From: Actinocrinis sp035650855
GTDB taxonomy: Bacteria; Actinomycetota; Actinomycetes; Streptomycetales; Catenulisporaceae
NCBI RefSeq assembly: GCF_035650855.1
Contig: NZ_DASRGV010000213.1
Span: 1 to 64,000 of the forward strand
Direction: 5' to 3'
Length of the DNA stretch: 64,000 nt
Below the pieces are notes generated by a model. The model was not told the origin of the DNA. It made no database searches and was given only the letters and a program-made list of their open reading frames with translations. Positions 16,549 through 24,416 of this stretch are shown piece after piece. Positions within the stretch are counted from its first letter, which is position 1; every line of letters begins with the position of its first letter. The position numbers and the translations under genes were made by a program.

Positions 16549-16716
16549 ATGACGAACATTAAATCAGTGCTGTCGGTCAGCGACGAGGTTGCCACGAGTG
16601 ACTTCTTCCGTCAATTCCCCAATCCGTTCCAAGAAGCGGACCCTGTCATCCAGGTCGTGACCTGGGCAAAGAAAACCGATCAGACACAGGGTCTTGCGGC
16701 GCCCCAAATCCTGTGA
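16549..16716 (+). CDS. Possible 55-residue small protein
   Basis: An ORF from ATG at 16549 to TGA at 16716 encodes a balanced 55-residue peptide (start MTNIKSVLSVSDE, end QGLAAPQIL) with one DFFRQFPNPF aromatic patch, unlike the Arg/Ala/Pro-rich shadows usual in this genome. A good rho-independent terminator follows at 16841. Against it, there is no clear ribosome binding site, third-position GC is only about two thirds, and an opposite-strand frame over the same bases also looks protein-like. It could be a remnant of a transferred gene or a real small peptide. I recognise no family. Confidence 0.3.
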   Translation: MTNIKSVLSVSDEVATSDFFRQFPNPFQEADPVIQVVTWAKKTDQTQGLAAPQIL

Positions 16717-16840
16717 TGAGAATGGCGCCGAACGGGGGGTTGGCCACCGCTGAACCCCCGTCACCTCGCCGGTCCGACAAAGGGCCGGCTCCAGCCCGCC
16801 GACCGCTCACAACGGCGGGCACCCGCGACAGCACGCGCCG

Positions 16841-16862
16841 GGCCCGGTACGCCGGGCCTTTT
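16841..16862 (+). terminator. Rho-independent terminator upstream of the rightward operon
   Basis: A 7-bp perfect stem, ggcccgg with ccgggcc, closes a tacg tetraloop and is followed directly by TTTT. It would end rightward transcripts started in the AT-rich region before they reach the first AMP-ligase gene, either insulating the operon or terminating a small transcript covering 16549-16716. It could also act as an attenuator. Confidence 0.65.
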
Positions 16863-16990
16863 GCACTCTGCGCCCAGCGCGCCGCACAACGCACCGCCAT
16901 CAGGCAACACAGGCAACTTAGCCAAACGGCTCAAGACCGCGCCCGGTCTCAGTTCGCCATGCACCGGAGCGCGAAGGGGGAAGGTGTCTC

Positions 16991-18406
16991 GTGATCGACG
17001 GCGCGCACCCGCCGCTGGATCCAGGCTGGGTCGACGACGTGCTGCTGGCCGGCCGCCCGGCCGACCCCTGCCTCGACCTCGGCGCCCCGGTCACCCGACA
17101 GGCGCTCCGCGCACTCGTCGCCGACCAGCAGGCGGCACTCACCGCCGCTGGCCTGCGCGAGCGCGGCGTGGCCGCCCTGTGCCTCCCACCCTCCCTCACG
17201 TTCATCAGCACCCTGCTCGCGACATGGCGCATCGGCGCCCAGGCCATCCTGCTCGACCACCGGCTGACCCCCTACGAGGTGGACCGCGCGCTCACCCGAC
17301 TAGCGCCCCAGGTCGTCGTCCGCGCGAAACAGGCACCCGACGGCGCGCTGCGCGGATACGCCCAGGTCGACGCAGAGGTCTCCGCCCGCCCCGGCCTGCC
17401 CGCCGCCGGACCGCACGCACTCGTCCAACTCAGCTCCGGCTCCACCGGCCCCTCCAAGGTCATCGGCCGCACCGCCGCCGACCTCATCGCCGAGATCGAC
17501 CGGTACCGGCAGATCGACGGAGTACCGCGCGAAGGCGAACGCATCGTGTCGCTGGCCTCGATGGTCCACGTCCTGGGACTGGTCGGCGGCCTGCTCTACG
17601 GCCTGAGCGCCGGCGTACAGCTCGCGATCCCGCCACGCATGACACCGCACGGCATCCTCGACACCGTGGCCGCCAGCCGCGAGCCCACCACGCTGCTGGG
17701 CGTCCCCTTCCACATCGAACTACTCGCCTCCGTGGCCGAACCGCCGCCGCTGCCGCAGCTGACCGGGATGACCACCGGCGGCGAGCTGGTCCGCACCGGA
17801 GTGTACGAGTCCTTCGTCAACCGCTACGGCGTCCGGCTGGGCAACATGTACGGCATGACCGAGGCCGGCGTCATCGCCACCGACCTGTTCGGAGCCGGCC
17901 GCCCCGCCCTGCGCCCCGCACCCGGCCTGACCGTCCGCGAGCGCGACGGCGAACTGCACCTCGCGATGCAAAACTCCCCCTACCTCGGCGACACCGACCC
18001 CGCCCGCTGGTCCGACGGCTGGCTGCACACCCGCGACGCGGGCTCGGTCGACGCCGACACCGGCCTCGTGCGAGTCCTCGGCCGCCGCGACTCACAGGTC
18101 TCCGTCGGCGGACTCAAAGTCGACCTCACCGAGGTCGAGCACACGCTCGCCGACCTACCCGAAGTCGAAGGCGCGGTCGTCGTGTTCGACAAAGCCGTCG
18201 AGGCGTACATCATGCTGCGCACACCAGACGCCGAGACCCGCGTCAGGGAACTGCTGGCCCAGCGCCTCGCCGCGTACAAGCGACCCCGCGTCCTGCACAT
18301 CGTCGACCAATTGCCGCGCACGGCGACCGGGAAGCTCGTGCGAGATCACAGCGTGCTGCGCGGCGCGAGGCAAGACCGCGAGGCCGCGCTGAACCTCACC
18401 CGCTGA
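16991..18406 (+). CDS. AMP-dependent acyl ligase 1 (ANL superfamily)
   Basis: A 471-residue adenylating enzyme starting at GTG behind a ggggaagg site. The phosphate-binding loop is QLSSGSTGPSK, the A5 region is NMYGMTEAGV, the hinge is LGRRDSQVSVGGLKVDL and the catalytic lysine is in PRTATGKLVR. It is a little shorter than stand-alone acyl-CoA ligases and has the layout of enzymes that load free-standing carrier proteins. Two carrier-protein genes and ketosynthase genes follow. It probably activates an aryl or short acyl acid and transfers it to one of those carriers. It is the first gene of the rightward operon. Confidence 0.85.
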   Translation: MIDGAHPPLDPGWVDDVLLAGRPADPCLDLGAPVTRQALRALVADQQAALTAAGLRERGVAALCLPPSLTFISTLLATWRIGAQAILLDHRLTPYEVDRALTRLAPQVVVRAKQAPDGALRGYAQVDAEVSARPGLPAAGPHALVQLSSGSTGPSKVIGRTAADLIAEIDRYRQIDGVPREGERIVSLASMVHVLGLVGGLLYGLSAGVQLAIPPRMTPHGILDTVAASREPTTLLGVPFHIELLASVAEPPPLPQLTGMTTGGELVRTGVYESFVNRYGVRLGNMYGMTEAGVIATDLFGAGRPALRPAPGLTVRERDGELHLAMQNSPYLGDTDPARWSDGWLHTRDAGSVDADTGLVRVLGRRDSQVSVGGLKVDLTEVEHTLADLPEVEGAVVVFDKAVEAYIMLRTPDAETRVRELLAQRLAAYKRPRVLHIVDQLPRTATGKLVRDHSVLRGARQDREAALNLTR

Positions 18407-18547
18407 GCACTCCATCGGGCCGCCCGCCCGCCAACGCAGCAGCCGACCAAGCCCGCGATCCGGGTCCGGTCGGCTCCGCGGGCGGCTGCCTCATCCCGCA
18501 CCGCCGCCGCCCCCGCCCTCCCCCACCGCAGAAAGGACGCCTCCGAG

Positions 18548-18817
18548 ATGACCGACGACGAAATCCGCGCGTTCATCATCCAGTCGCTCAGCGCGATGAA
18601 CTACGACATCACCGACGTAGACGCCGACACCCTGCTCGGCCCGGCCGGAGCCGATCTCGAGTCGCTCGCACTGGCCGAGCTCTCCGTGCGGGTCGAGGAC
18701 CAGTACGGCGTCCGGTTCGACGACGACGAGGCCGAGAAGCTCGTCGCGATGACCATCGGCGAGTTCGCACGGGCCGTGGCGCAGCGCGTCGAATCCGCGT
18801 CGGCGGCAGGGCGCTGA
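18548..18817 (+). CDS. Acyl carrier protein 1 (rightward operon)
   Basis: An 89-residue acyl carrier protein. The attachment Ser is residue 39 in GADLESLALAEL, followed by VRVEDQYGVRFDD and an acidic helix III, as in FAS II and type II PKS carriers. It starts at ATG after an agaaagga site and lies 2 bp before a second carrier gene. Twin carriers next to FabF-type ketosynthases occur in aryl-polyene and other type II systems, where the two may hold starter and extender units. Which unit this one carries is unknown. Confidence 0.85.
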   Translation: MTDDEIRAFIIQSLSAMNYDITDVDADTLLGPAGADLESLALAELSVRVEDQYGVRFDDDEAEKLVAMTIGEFARAVAQRVESASAAGR

Positions 18818-18819
18818 AC

Positions 18820-19059
18820 GTGTCCGGCTTCCCTGAGCGCGCCGAGCTTCTCACCATGCTCGCGGCCTTCGGCGACCGCAGGCCCGAGCAGGTGCCGGAG
18901 AACATCGACTCGATGGAGCTGGCCTGGCTCATCCATCAGGTCGAGGAGCGCTACGGGCGGCGAATCGACCTCGACGATGCGGCACTGGCCCGCATGACGA
19001 GCGTCTCCGGCGCGGCCGAGGTGCTGCGCGACCACGTTTTCGAGGCGGCCGATGACTGA
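18820..19059 (+). CDS. Acyl carrier protein 2 (short)
   Basis: A 79-residue protein starting at GTG two bases after the previous carrier gene, too short for many gene callers. The core NIDSMELAWLIHQVEERYG is a carrier signature with the attachment Ser at residue 31; the helices before and after are shorter than in ACP 1. Its last 8 bp overlap the start of the ketosynthase gene, so the carrier and that enzyme are translationally linked. This suggests that it works directly with the adjacent ketosynthase. Confidence 0.75.
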   Translation: MSGFPERAELLTMLAAFGDRRPEQVPENIDSMELAWLIHQVEERYGRRIDLDDAALARMTSVSGAAEVLRDHVFEAADD

Positions 19060-20227
19060 CGCGATCGCCCTCGCCGATCCTCCGGTCGCACGGCGCGGCG
19101 CCGAGCCCGTCGTGATCACCGCGGCCGCCGTCTCCAGCGCGTTCGGGCGCGGAGTCGCACCGCTGCTCTCGGCGGCGCTCGAAGGCACACCCGGCTTCGA
19201 GACCGTGCGCCGCTTCGACGTCGCGGACCGGCGAGTCGGCGTCGCGGCGACGCTACCGGGATCACCCACGCTCGGCGACGAACTGGACCAGGTCATCCAC
19301 GAGGCCTGCGACGAAGCCGGACTCTCCTCCGGCCGGCGCGCGCAGTGCCCGCTCTATCTCGCAGTGCACGGCGATCCAGACCTGCCACGAACGCAGGGCG
19401 CCGAGGCCAACGAGCACAGCGCGGCCGCCTTCGCACGATCAGTGGCAAAGCGCGCAGGACTGTCAACCGAAGCAGCCCGCGCATACACCTCCGCATGCGT
19501 CGCTGCCAGCACAGCAGTCGCCGACGCCGCAGCCGCCGTAGCCCGCGGACGCGTCAGCAGCGTCGTGATCGCAGCCGGTTACCTCGTCGATCCGGATCAA
19601 TTCGCCCTCTTCGACGCAGGACGCGCACTCGCCCCCGACGGCCGAGTGCGGCCGTTCAGCGCGCGGCGCGGCGGACTGCTGCTCGGCGACGGCGTAGGCG
19701 CGCTCGTGGTCGAATCCACCTCGTCCGCCCAACGCCGCGGCGCCAAGATCCTCGCCAGACTCGCCGGGTGGGGCCGGGCCGGGGACGCCTACCACGTCTG
19801 CCGACCACGCCCCGACGGCGCCGGCCTCGCGCGGGCGATCACAGCGGCCATGCAGCGCGCCGCCATCCGCCCCGAGGCGATCGACTACGTCAACGCACAC
19901 GGCTCAGGCACCGAACACAGCGACGCGGCCGAAGCTGCCGCACTGCACCTGGCGCTCGGCGAATCCGCCGCGACAATGCCGGTCAGCTCCACCAAATCAG
20001 TGCACGGCCAGGCGCTCGAAGCAGGCGCACTGATCGAGCTGATCGTGACGGTCCACGCACTGCGCGCCGGGCGCCTTCCGGTCAACGCCGGCTACCTCGG
20101 TCCAGACGAAGCCTGCCGGCTGAACCTCGTGCTCGAAACCGGACAAGAACGCCCGATCGACTACGCCCTCAGCATCAACAGCGCGTTCGGCGGAGCGAAC
20201 ACCGCACTGCTGGTAGGTGCACCGTGA
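19052..20227 (+). CDS. Ketosynthase with altered second active-site histidine
   Basis: A 391-residue FabF-type thiolase-fold enzyme. The nucleophile Cys is residue 149 in TSACVAAST and the first His is residue 283 in NAHGSGTEHSD. The second His block reads KSVHGQALEAG instead of KxxxGH: the lysine stays, but Gln occupies residue 320 where His is expected, with a His two residues earlier at 318. The FGG loop is NSAFGGANTALL. The enzyme may therefore not decarboxylate malonyl-ACP in the usual way, or may act as acyltransferase or partner subunit. It overlaps ACP 2 by 8 bp, and its stop overlaps the next start as TGATG. Confidence 0.85.
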   Translation: MTDAIALADPPVARRGAEPVVITAAAVSSAFGRGVAPLLSAALEGTPGFETVRRFDVADRRVGVAATLPGSPTLGDELDQVIHEACDEAGLSSGRRAQCPLYLAVHGDPDLPRTQGAEANEHSAAAFARSVAKRAGLSTEAARAYTSACVAASTAVADAAAAVARGRVSSVVIAAGYLVDPDQFALFDAGRALAPDGRVRPFSARRGGLLLGDGVGALVVESTSSAQRRGAKILARLAGWGRAGDAYHVCRPRPDGAGLARAITAAMQRAAIRPEAIDYVNAHGSGTEHSDAAEAAALHLALGESAATMPVSSTKSVHGQALEAGALIELIVTVHALRAGRLPVNAGYLGPDEACRLNLVLETGQERPIDYALSINSAFGGANTALLVGAP

Positions 20228-20877
20228 TGCCGCTGCACACCCCGAGCGCCGTGATGCCGGCCGAGGCAACCGACCCGGTCGGTGACGTGCCCCCAGTCCG
20301 CATCCTGCCGTCTCAGACTTCTGCGACAACGTTGGCAGACCGGGCGCAGGCAGCCGGCCTCGCCGTGCTCGCGGCCTCGGCCTGGCCCGAGTCTCCCGCC
20401 GACACCGCGCCACCCGCGGTCGCCGGATTCGTGAACTCCTCCTTCAGCCCGATGGCCGCGGAGGTGGCGCGGCGCTGCCTTCATCGGCGAGCGACCATCA
20501 CCACGAACGCGGCCGAAGCCGCGTCGCCCTGCACTGCGGTCATCATCGCCAGCGCCCTCGGCGACCTGGCAAGCGCCCGACACGTAGCGCAAGCCGTCGA
20601 CGCCGGAGTCCGGATCGGCCCGCTGCTGTTTTTTCAATGCGTGCCGAACGCAGTAGCGGGTCACGTTGCTGCCCAATTAGGACTTGTTGGGCCTGTTATC
20701 TCTGTCGGTGACGAGCGATCCGGGCTGGACGCCGCCGGACTGCTGATCGAGGACGCGGACGCCGACCAGGTGCTGCTGATCCGGGTCGAGCAGGCGGCCG
20801 CCGCGCACGACCGTGACCGCGCCGAGGCGGTCCTGCTCGCGGCCGGCGCCGCGACGCACGAGAGGAGTCGGACATGA
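20227..20877 (+). CDS. Truncated chain-length-factor-like ketosynthase homologue
   Basis: A 216-residue protein resembling the N-terminal half of the ketosynthase-like proteins in aryl-polyene and related clusters (Ketoacyl-synt_2 type). The segment FFQCVPNAVAGHVAAQLGL aligns with the region normally holding the active site, but the catalytic position is not a proper TACSS-type nucleophile. The C-terminal half of a ketosynthase is absent, which is normal for that family. It sits between two ketosynthases with 1-bp and 4-bp overlaps and is probably a partner subunit. It has an in-frame TTA codon at 20677, so full expression may need the bldA tRNA. Confidence 0.65.
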   Translation: MPLHTPSAVMPAEATDPVGDVPPVRILPSQTSATTLADRAQAAGLAVLAASAWPESPADTAPPAVAGFVNSSFSPMAAEVARRCLHRRATITTNAAEAASPCTAVIIASALGDLASARHVAQAVDAGVRIGPLLFFQCVPNAVAGHVAAQLGLVGPVISVGDERSGLDAAGLLIEDADADQVLLIRVEQAAAAHDRDRAEAVLLAAGAATHERSRT

Positions 20878-22193
20878 GCGAGCGCAGCGTTGACGGTCGC
20901 GGTGTTGACGATCGCGGCGTTCGCCACCGCAATGTTCACGGCCGCGGCGTGGTGATCACCGGCATGGGGCTCGTGACGCCGGTCGGCGAGAGCGCCGACG
21001 CGATCATGTCGGCGATGTGCGAGGGCCGGTCGGGACTGAGCCGCCCGCCACAGGACCACCCGCTGGCCGAGTGCCTTGAGGTCGCGGGTTTCGCGCCGCC
21101 GATCGACCCGACCAGCGTGCTGCCGCCGCCCGAAACCCGCGTGGTGGACCGGTATGTCGTGATGGCGCTCAAGGCCGCCGCCGACGCGCTGGCCGACGCG
21201 GGACTCGTCGTGGGCCGCGATGCCGACCCGTTCCGGACCGCGGTGATCGTCTCCGGCACCGGAGGACTGGCCACCCTCGAGGACCAGGTGGTCACGCGCA
21301 CGCAGCGCGGGCGCCTCGGCGTCAGCCCGTATCTGCTGCCCGGCATGCTGCCCAACATGGGCGCGGCCCGCATCGCCATCAAGTACGGAATCCGCGGCTA
21401 CAGCTCGTCGATCGGCACCGCCTGCGCGGCCGGCGCCCAGTCGATCGGCGAGGCGACGCGGCTGCTGCGCGCCGGAGAGGCCGACGTGGTCGTCTGCGGG
21501 TGCAGCGAAGCCCCGCTGTTCCCGACCCTGGCCGACACCTTCTCCAATGCGCGGGCCCTGGCCCGCGGCTGGGCGCACGACCCGACCGCGGCGAGCCGCC
21601 CCTTCGACCGGCGGCGGGCCGGCCTCGTCCTCGGCGAGGGAGCCGGCATCTTCGTCCTCGAACGCGCGGAGCACGCGGACGCACGCGGAGCGGCCGCCTA
21701 CGCGGACATCGTGGGCTGGGGCGCCACCAACGACGCGCACCATCCCACGATGCCGGACCCCGAGGGCGGCGGCGCCGCCGAATGCATCCGCCGGGCACTG
21801 GCCGACGCGCACATCGCGCCCGGCGACGTGGGCTACCTCAACGCGCACGGTACGAGCACGAAGCTCGGCGACGTGGCCGAGGCCCGCGCGATCCGCGCCG
21901 CGTTCGGCGCACACCTGCCGCCGGTCAGCTCCACGAAAGCGGTCACCGGGCACATGCTCGGCGCCTCCGGGGTCGCCGAGGCCGCGGTCACCGTGCTGGC
22001 GCTGCGCCGCGGGCTGCTGCCGCCGACGCAGAACCTCGACGACCCGGATCCGGACTGCGACCTCGACCACATCCGCAAGGCGCCGCGCCAGGCGCAGGCC
22101 GGCTACGCCCTGTCGAACTCGTTCGGCTTCGGCGGCCACAACATCAGCCTCGTCTTCGGACCGCCGAGCACCCGGCTCGCCCGCGCGGTCTGA
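20874..22193 (+). CDS. FabF-type ketosynthase with complete active site
   Basis: A 439-residue beta-ketoacyl synthase with a full Cys-His-His set: Cys184 in GTACAAGAQS, His325 in NAHGTSTKLGD and His360 in KAVTGHMLGASG. It should catalyse decarboxylative condensation of malonyl-ACP with a carrier-bound chain. Normal FabF proteins begin near VVITGMGLVTPVG, residue 26 here. The preceding residues 5-24 are four imperfect pentads of the form xVxxR, encoded by a 15-bp tandem repeat. The gene overlaps the upstream factor gene by 4 bp (ATGA). With the truncated partner it probably builds a short beta-ketoacyl or polyene chain. Confidence 0.92.
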   Translation: MSERSVDGRGVDDRGVRHRNVHGRGVVITGMGLVTPVGESADAIMSAMCEGRSGLSRPPQDHPLAECLEVAGFAPPIDPTSVLPPPETRVVDRYVVMALKAAADALADAGLVVGRDADPFRTAVIVSGTGGLATLEDQVVTRTQRGRLGVSPYLLPGMLPNMGAARIAIKYGIRGYSSSIGTACAAGAQSIGEATRLLRAGEADVVVCGCSEAPLFPTLADTFSNARALARGWAHDPTAASRPFDRRRAGLVLGEGAGIFVLERAEHADARGAAAYADIVGWGATNDAHHPTMPDPEGGGAAECIRRALADAHIAPGDVGYLNAHGTSTKLGDVAEARAIRAAFGAHLPPVSSTKAVTGHMLGASGVAEAAVTVLALRRGLLPPTQNLDDPDPDCDLDHIRKAPRQAQAGYALSNSFGFGGHNISLVFGPPSTRLARAV

Positions 22194-22283
22194 CGCACCG
22201 CAAGCCATAAACCAGACCCCTCAGACCCGATCCGTGAAGTCCGTTCCGCGCCGCCACACCATGCGGCCGCCGGCGAAAGGAAG

Positions 22284-23393
22284 GTGAGCGAAGTGGACGT
22301 GCTCGCTGTCGACCACGTCGAATTCTTCGCGGGCGACGCCCGGCAGGCGGCCTTCGTGCTGTGCCGCGCGTTCGGCTTCCGCGTCCTCGGCCAGGGCGGC
22401 CCGGACACCGGCGCGCCGGGACGGCGCAGCCTGCTGGTCGGGCAGGGCGAGAGCAGGGTGCTGCTGACCTCCGGCCTGGCCGCGCACCATCCGGCCGCCG
22501 AGTACGTGGCCAGGCACGGCGACGGCGTCGCGACGATCGCCTTCCGGGTGGAGGACGCCGCGGCCTCGTACGCCGAGTCCGTCGCGGCCGGCGCGACGCC
22601 GCTGCAGCAGCCGCGGGTCTACGAGCACGACGGCGAACGGATCGTCACGGCCGTGGTCTCAGGCTTCGGCGACGTGGCGCACCGCCTGGTGGAGCGCAGC
22701 GGCCCCGGAGCCGGATTCCTGCCCGGCCTGGTGGAGAGCGCCGACGCGCCGGCGCCCGGCGCCCCGGACCTGCTCACCGCGATCGACCACGCCGCCTTCT
22801 GCGTGCCGGCCGGCGAGCTGGAGCCGACGGTGCACCACTACCGCAAGGTCTTCGGGTTCGAGCCGATCTTCGAGGAGTACGTCGAGGTCGGCGACCAGGG
22901 CATGTTCTCCCAGGTGGTGCAGAGCCCGTCCGGCGCGGTGACCTTCACCCTGATCGAGCCGGACGTGAGCCGCCGCCGGGGCCAGATCGACGACTTCCTT
23001 GCCTGGCACGGCGGCGCCGGGGTCCAGCACGTGGCGCTGAGCACCGACGACATCGCCGGGGCGGTGGACGCCTTCGCCGCCCGCGGCGCGGGGTTCGCGC
23101 CCACGCCCGCCGCCTACTACGAGCAGCTCGGCTCGCGGCTCGGCCCGATCGACATCCCGGTGCAGCGGCTCAGCTCGCGCGGGATCCTGGCCGACCGGGA
23201 CCACTGGGGCCTGATGTACCAGATCTTCGCCAGGTCCATGCACGTGCGCAGCACCTTCTTCTGGGAGCTGATCGAACGGCACGGCGCGCGCACGTTCGGC
23301 ACCAGCAACATCCCCGCGCTCTACGCGGCGAAGGAGCGGGAGCTCTCCGCCGTGCGCAACCCGGCGCCCACCGAAACGCGGAGGCCTGCGTGA
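22284..23393 (+). CDS. hmaS: 4-hydroxymandelate synthase (HPPD family)
   Basis: A 369-residue two-module VOC dioxygenase of the 4-hydroxyphenylpyruvate dioxygenase family. The 2-His-1-Glu iron ligands are His169 (AIDHAAF), His249 (GVQHVAL) and Glu328 (FFWELIERHG), followed by the family ending FGTSNIPALYAAKE. HmaS and homogentisate-forming HPPD differ by few residues; the oxidase/aminotransferase fusion in the same cluster is what makes HmaS much more likely. It would turn 4-hydroxyphenylpyruvate into 4-hydroxymandelate. The GTG at 22293 fits the ggaagg site better than the GTG at 22284. The stop overlaps the next gene as GTGA. No dedicated prephenate dehydrogenase is present, so the precursor comes from tyrosine metabolism. 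Confidence 0.88.
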   Translation: MSEVDVLAVDHVEFFAGDARQAAFVLCRAFGFRVLGQGGPDTGAPGRRSLLVGQGESRVLLTSGLAAHHPAAEYVARHGDGVATIAFRVEDAAASYAESVAAGATPLQQPRVYEHDGERIVTAVVSGFGDVAHRLVERSGPGAGFLPGLVESADAPAPGAPDLLTAIDHAAFCVPAGELEPTVHHYRKVFGFEPIFEEYVEVGDQGMFSQVVQSPSGAVTFTLIEPDVSRRRGQIDDFLAWHGGAGVQHVALSTDDIAGAVDAFAARGAGFAPTPAAYYEQLGSRLGPIDIPVQRLSSRGILADRDHWGLMYQIFARSMHVRSTFFWELIERHGARTFGTSNIPALYAAKERELSAVRNPAPTETRRPA

Positions 23394-24394
23394 GCATCTC
23401 GCCCATGTCCATCTCAACCGTGCCCATCTCAACCGTGCCCAGCTCAACCGCGTCCGTTCCCCCGCTCACCGAGGCGGAGCGCGAGCTGCTGCCCACCGAC
23501 GACGAGGTGGCGCATTACGAGGAGCACGGCTGGTATCTGACCAAGAAGCTGCTGACCGACGAGGAGATCGACGAGCTGGTCGACGCGAGCGAGCGGTTTT
23601 ACGCCGGCGCGCGCAGCAGGACCCTGCCGCTGCGGCCGCCGCGCCTGGCGTACTGGGAGCCGGGCGACGGCGCCGTGCAGCGGCACAACGACTACATCCA
23701 CGTCGAGAGCGACCCGATCGCGCGGATCCTGCGCAAACCGCTGATCGGCGCGGTCGCGGCGCGGCTGGCCGCGACGCAGCGGATCCGGCTGTTCCAGTCC
23801 ACGCTCATCCACAAGCCGCCGGTCGCCGACGAGCCGAGCAACATCGTGCCCTGGCACTTCGACAAGCACTACTGGGCGACCTGCGCCTCCGAGCGGATGC
23901 TGACCGCGTTCATCCCGTTCCACGACTGCGGCCCGCGCATGGGCACGATCACCATGATCGACGGCAGCCACCTGTGGAAGGAGATCGGCCGCGAGGACTC
24001 GATGACGAAGCACTTCGCGGATCGCGACAAGTCAGACCTCGAACGCGTCCTGGCCGAGAACGCGGCCTACAACAACGCGCAGGTCCGCAAGGTGCAGATG
24101 GAGATTCCCAAAGGACACATGAGTTTCCATCACTGCCGCACCTACCACGGCAGCGGGCCGAACCGCAGCGACCGGCCGCGCCGCGCCGTCTCGCTGCACC
24201 TGCAAGACGGGGACAACGAATACCGCCGGTTCGAGCTGAGCGACGGCGCCGCCGTGACGTACAACCACGACGCGCTGGTGCGCCGGCTGCCCGATGGCCG
24301 CCCCGACTACGCCGATCCCGAGTACTGCCCGGTGATCTGGAGCGACGGTACCCAAAACTTCACCACCGAACTCGGCGGCGCCGCGCTCGGCTGA
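23390..24394 (+). CDS. Phytanoyl-CoA dioxygenase (PhyH) family oxygenase
   Basis: A 334-residue Fe(II)/2-oxoglutarate-type oxygenase. The facial triad is visible as His-x-Asp in WHFDKHYWAT and the distal His in RTYHGSGPN, with a downstream Arg (RPRRAVSLHLQ) that could bind 2-oxoglutarate. PhyH enzymes in biosynthetic clusters hydroxylate carrier-bound amino acids or small molecules. The N-terminus is odd: residues 2-21 are four Ser/Thr/Val/Pro pentads encoded by a 15-bp tandem repeat. It starts at GTG, preceded by ggagg and overlapping the HmaS stop. Hydroxylation of the phenylglycine or the acyl part are both possible. Confidence 0.85.
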   Translation: MSISPMSISTVPISTVPSSTASVPPLTEAERELLPTDDEVAHYEEHGWYLTKKLLTDEEIDELVDASERFYAGARSRTLPLRPPRLAYWEPGDGAVQRHNDYIHVESDPIARILRKPLIGAVAARLAATQRIRLFQSTLIHKPPVADEPSNIVPWHFDKHYWATCASERMLTAFIPFHDCGPRMGTITMIDGSHLWKEIGREDSMTKHFADRDKSDLERVLAENAAYNNAQVRKVQMEIPKGHMSFHHCRTYHGSGPNRSDRPRRAVSLHLQDGDNEYRRFELSDGAAVTYNHDALVRRLPDGRPDYADPEYCPVIWSDGTQNFTTELGGAALG

Positions 24395-24416
24395 GCCACG
24401 ACCGTCAGGAGGAGCC

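Larger units (their letters stand above)
16196..16990. promoter_or_regulatory. 795-bp divergent promoter region between the two biosynthetic operons
   Basis: This is the longest non-coding stretch in the window and clearly less GC-rich than its surroundings, notably at 16380-16720. It separates the leftward operon from the rightward operon starting at 16991. It holds a perfect 12-bp palindrome, a possible 55-codon gene with its own terminator, and another hairpin at about 16731-16760 (acggggg arms). No pathway-specific regulator gene is encoded here or elsewhere in the cluster, so control probably comes from outside regulators acting on this region. Confidence 0.6.

Noticed and set aside
16564..16764. 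Leftward frame over the small ORF in the divergent promoter
   Set aside because: Its C-terminal part looks protein-like, but it has no ribosome binding site and no recognisable family, and it competes with the rightward ORF that has a terminator. Neither is certain.
19345..20877. A 510-codon fusion of upstream sequence to the truncated ketosynthase factor
   Set aside because: The first 290 residues are the Arg-rich shadow of the preceding ketosynthase; the overlap TGATG at 20225-20229 gives a natural start for the short protein.
22284..23393. Reading the VOC dioxygenase as homogentisate-forming HPPD of tyrosine breakdown
   Set aside because: No homogentisate dioxygenase or other tyrosine-degradation gene is near, and the hydroxymandelate oxidase/aminotransferase fusion in the same cluster fits HmaS. 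The alternative cannot be excluded from motifs alone.
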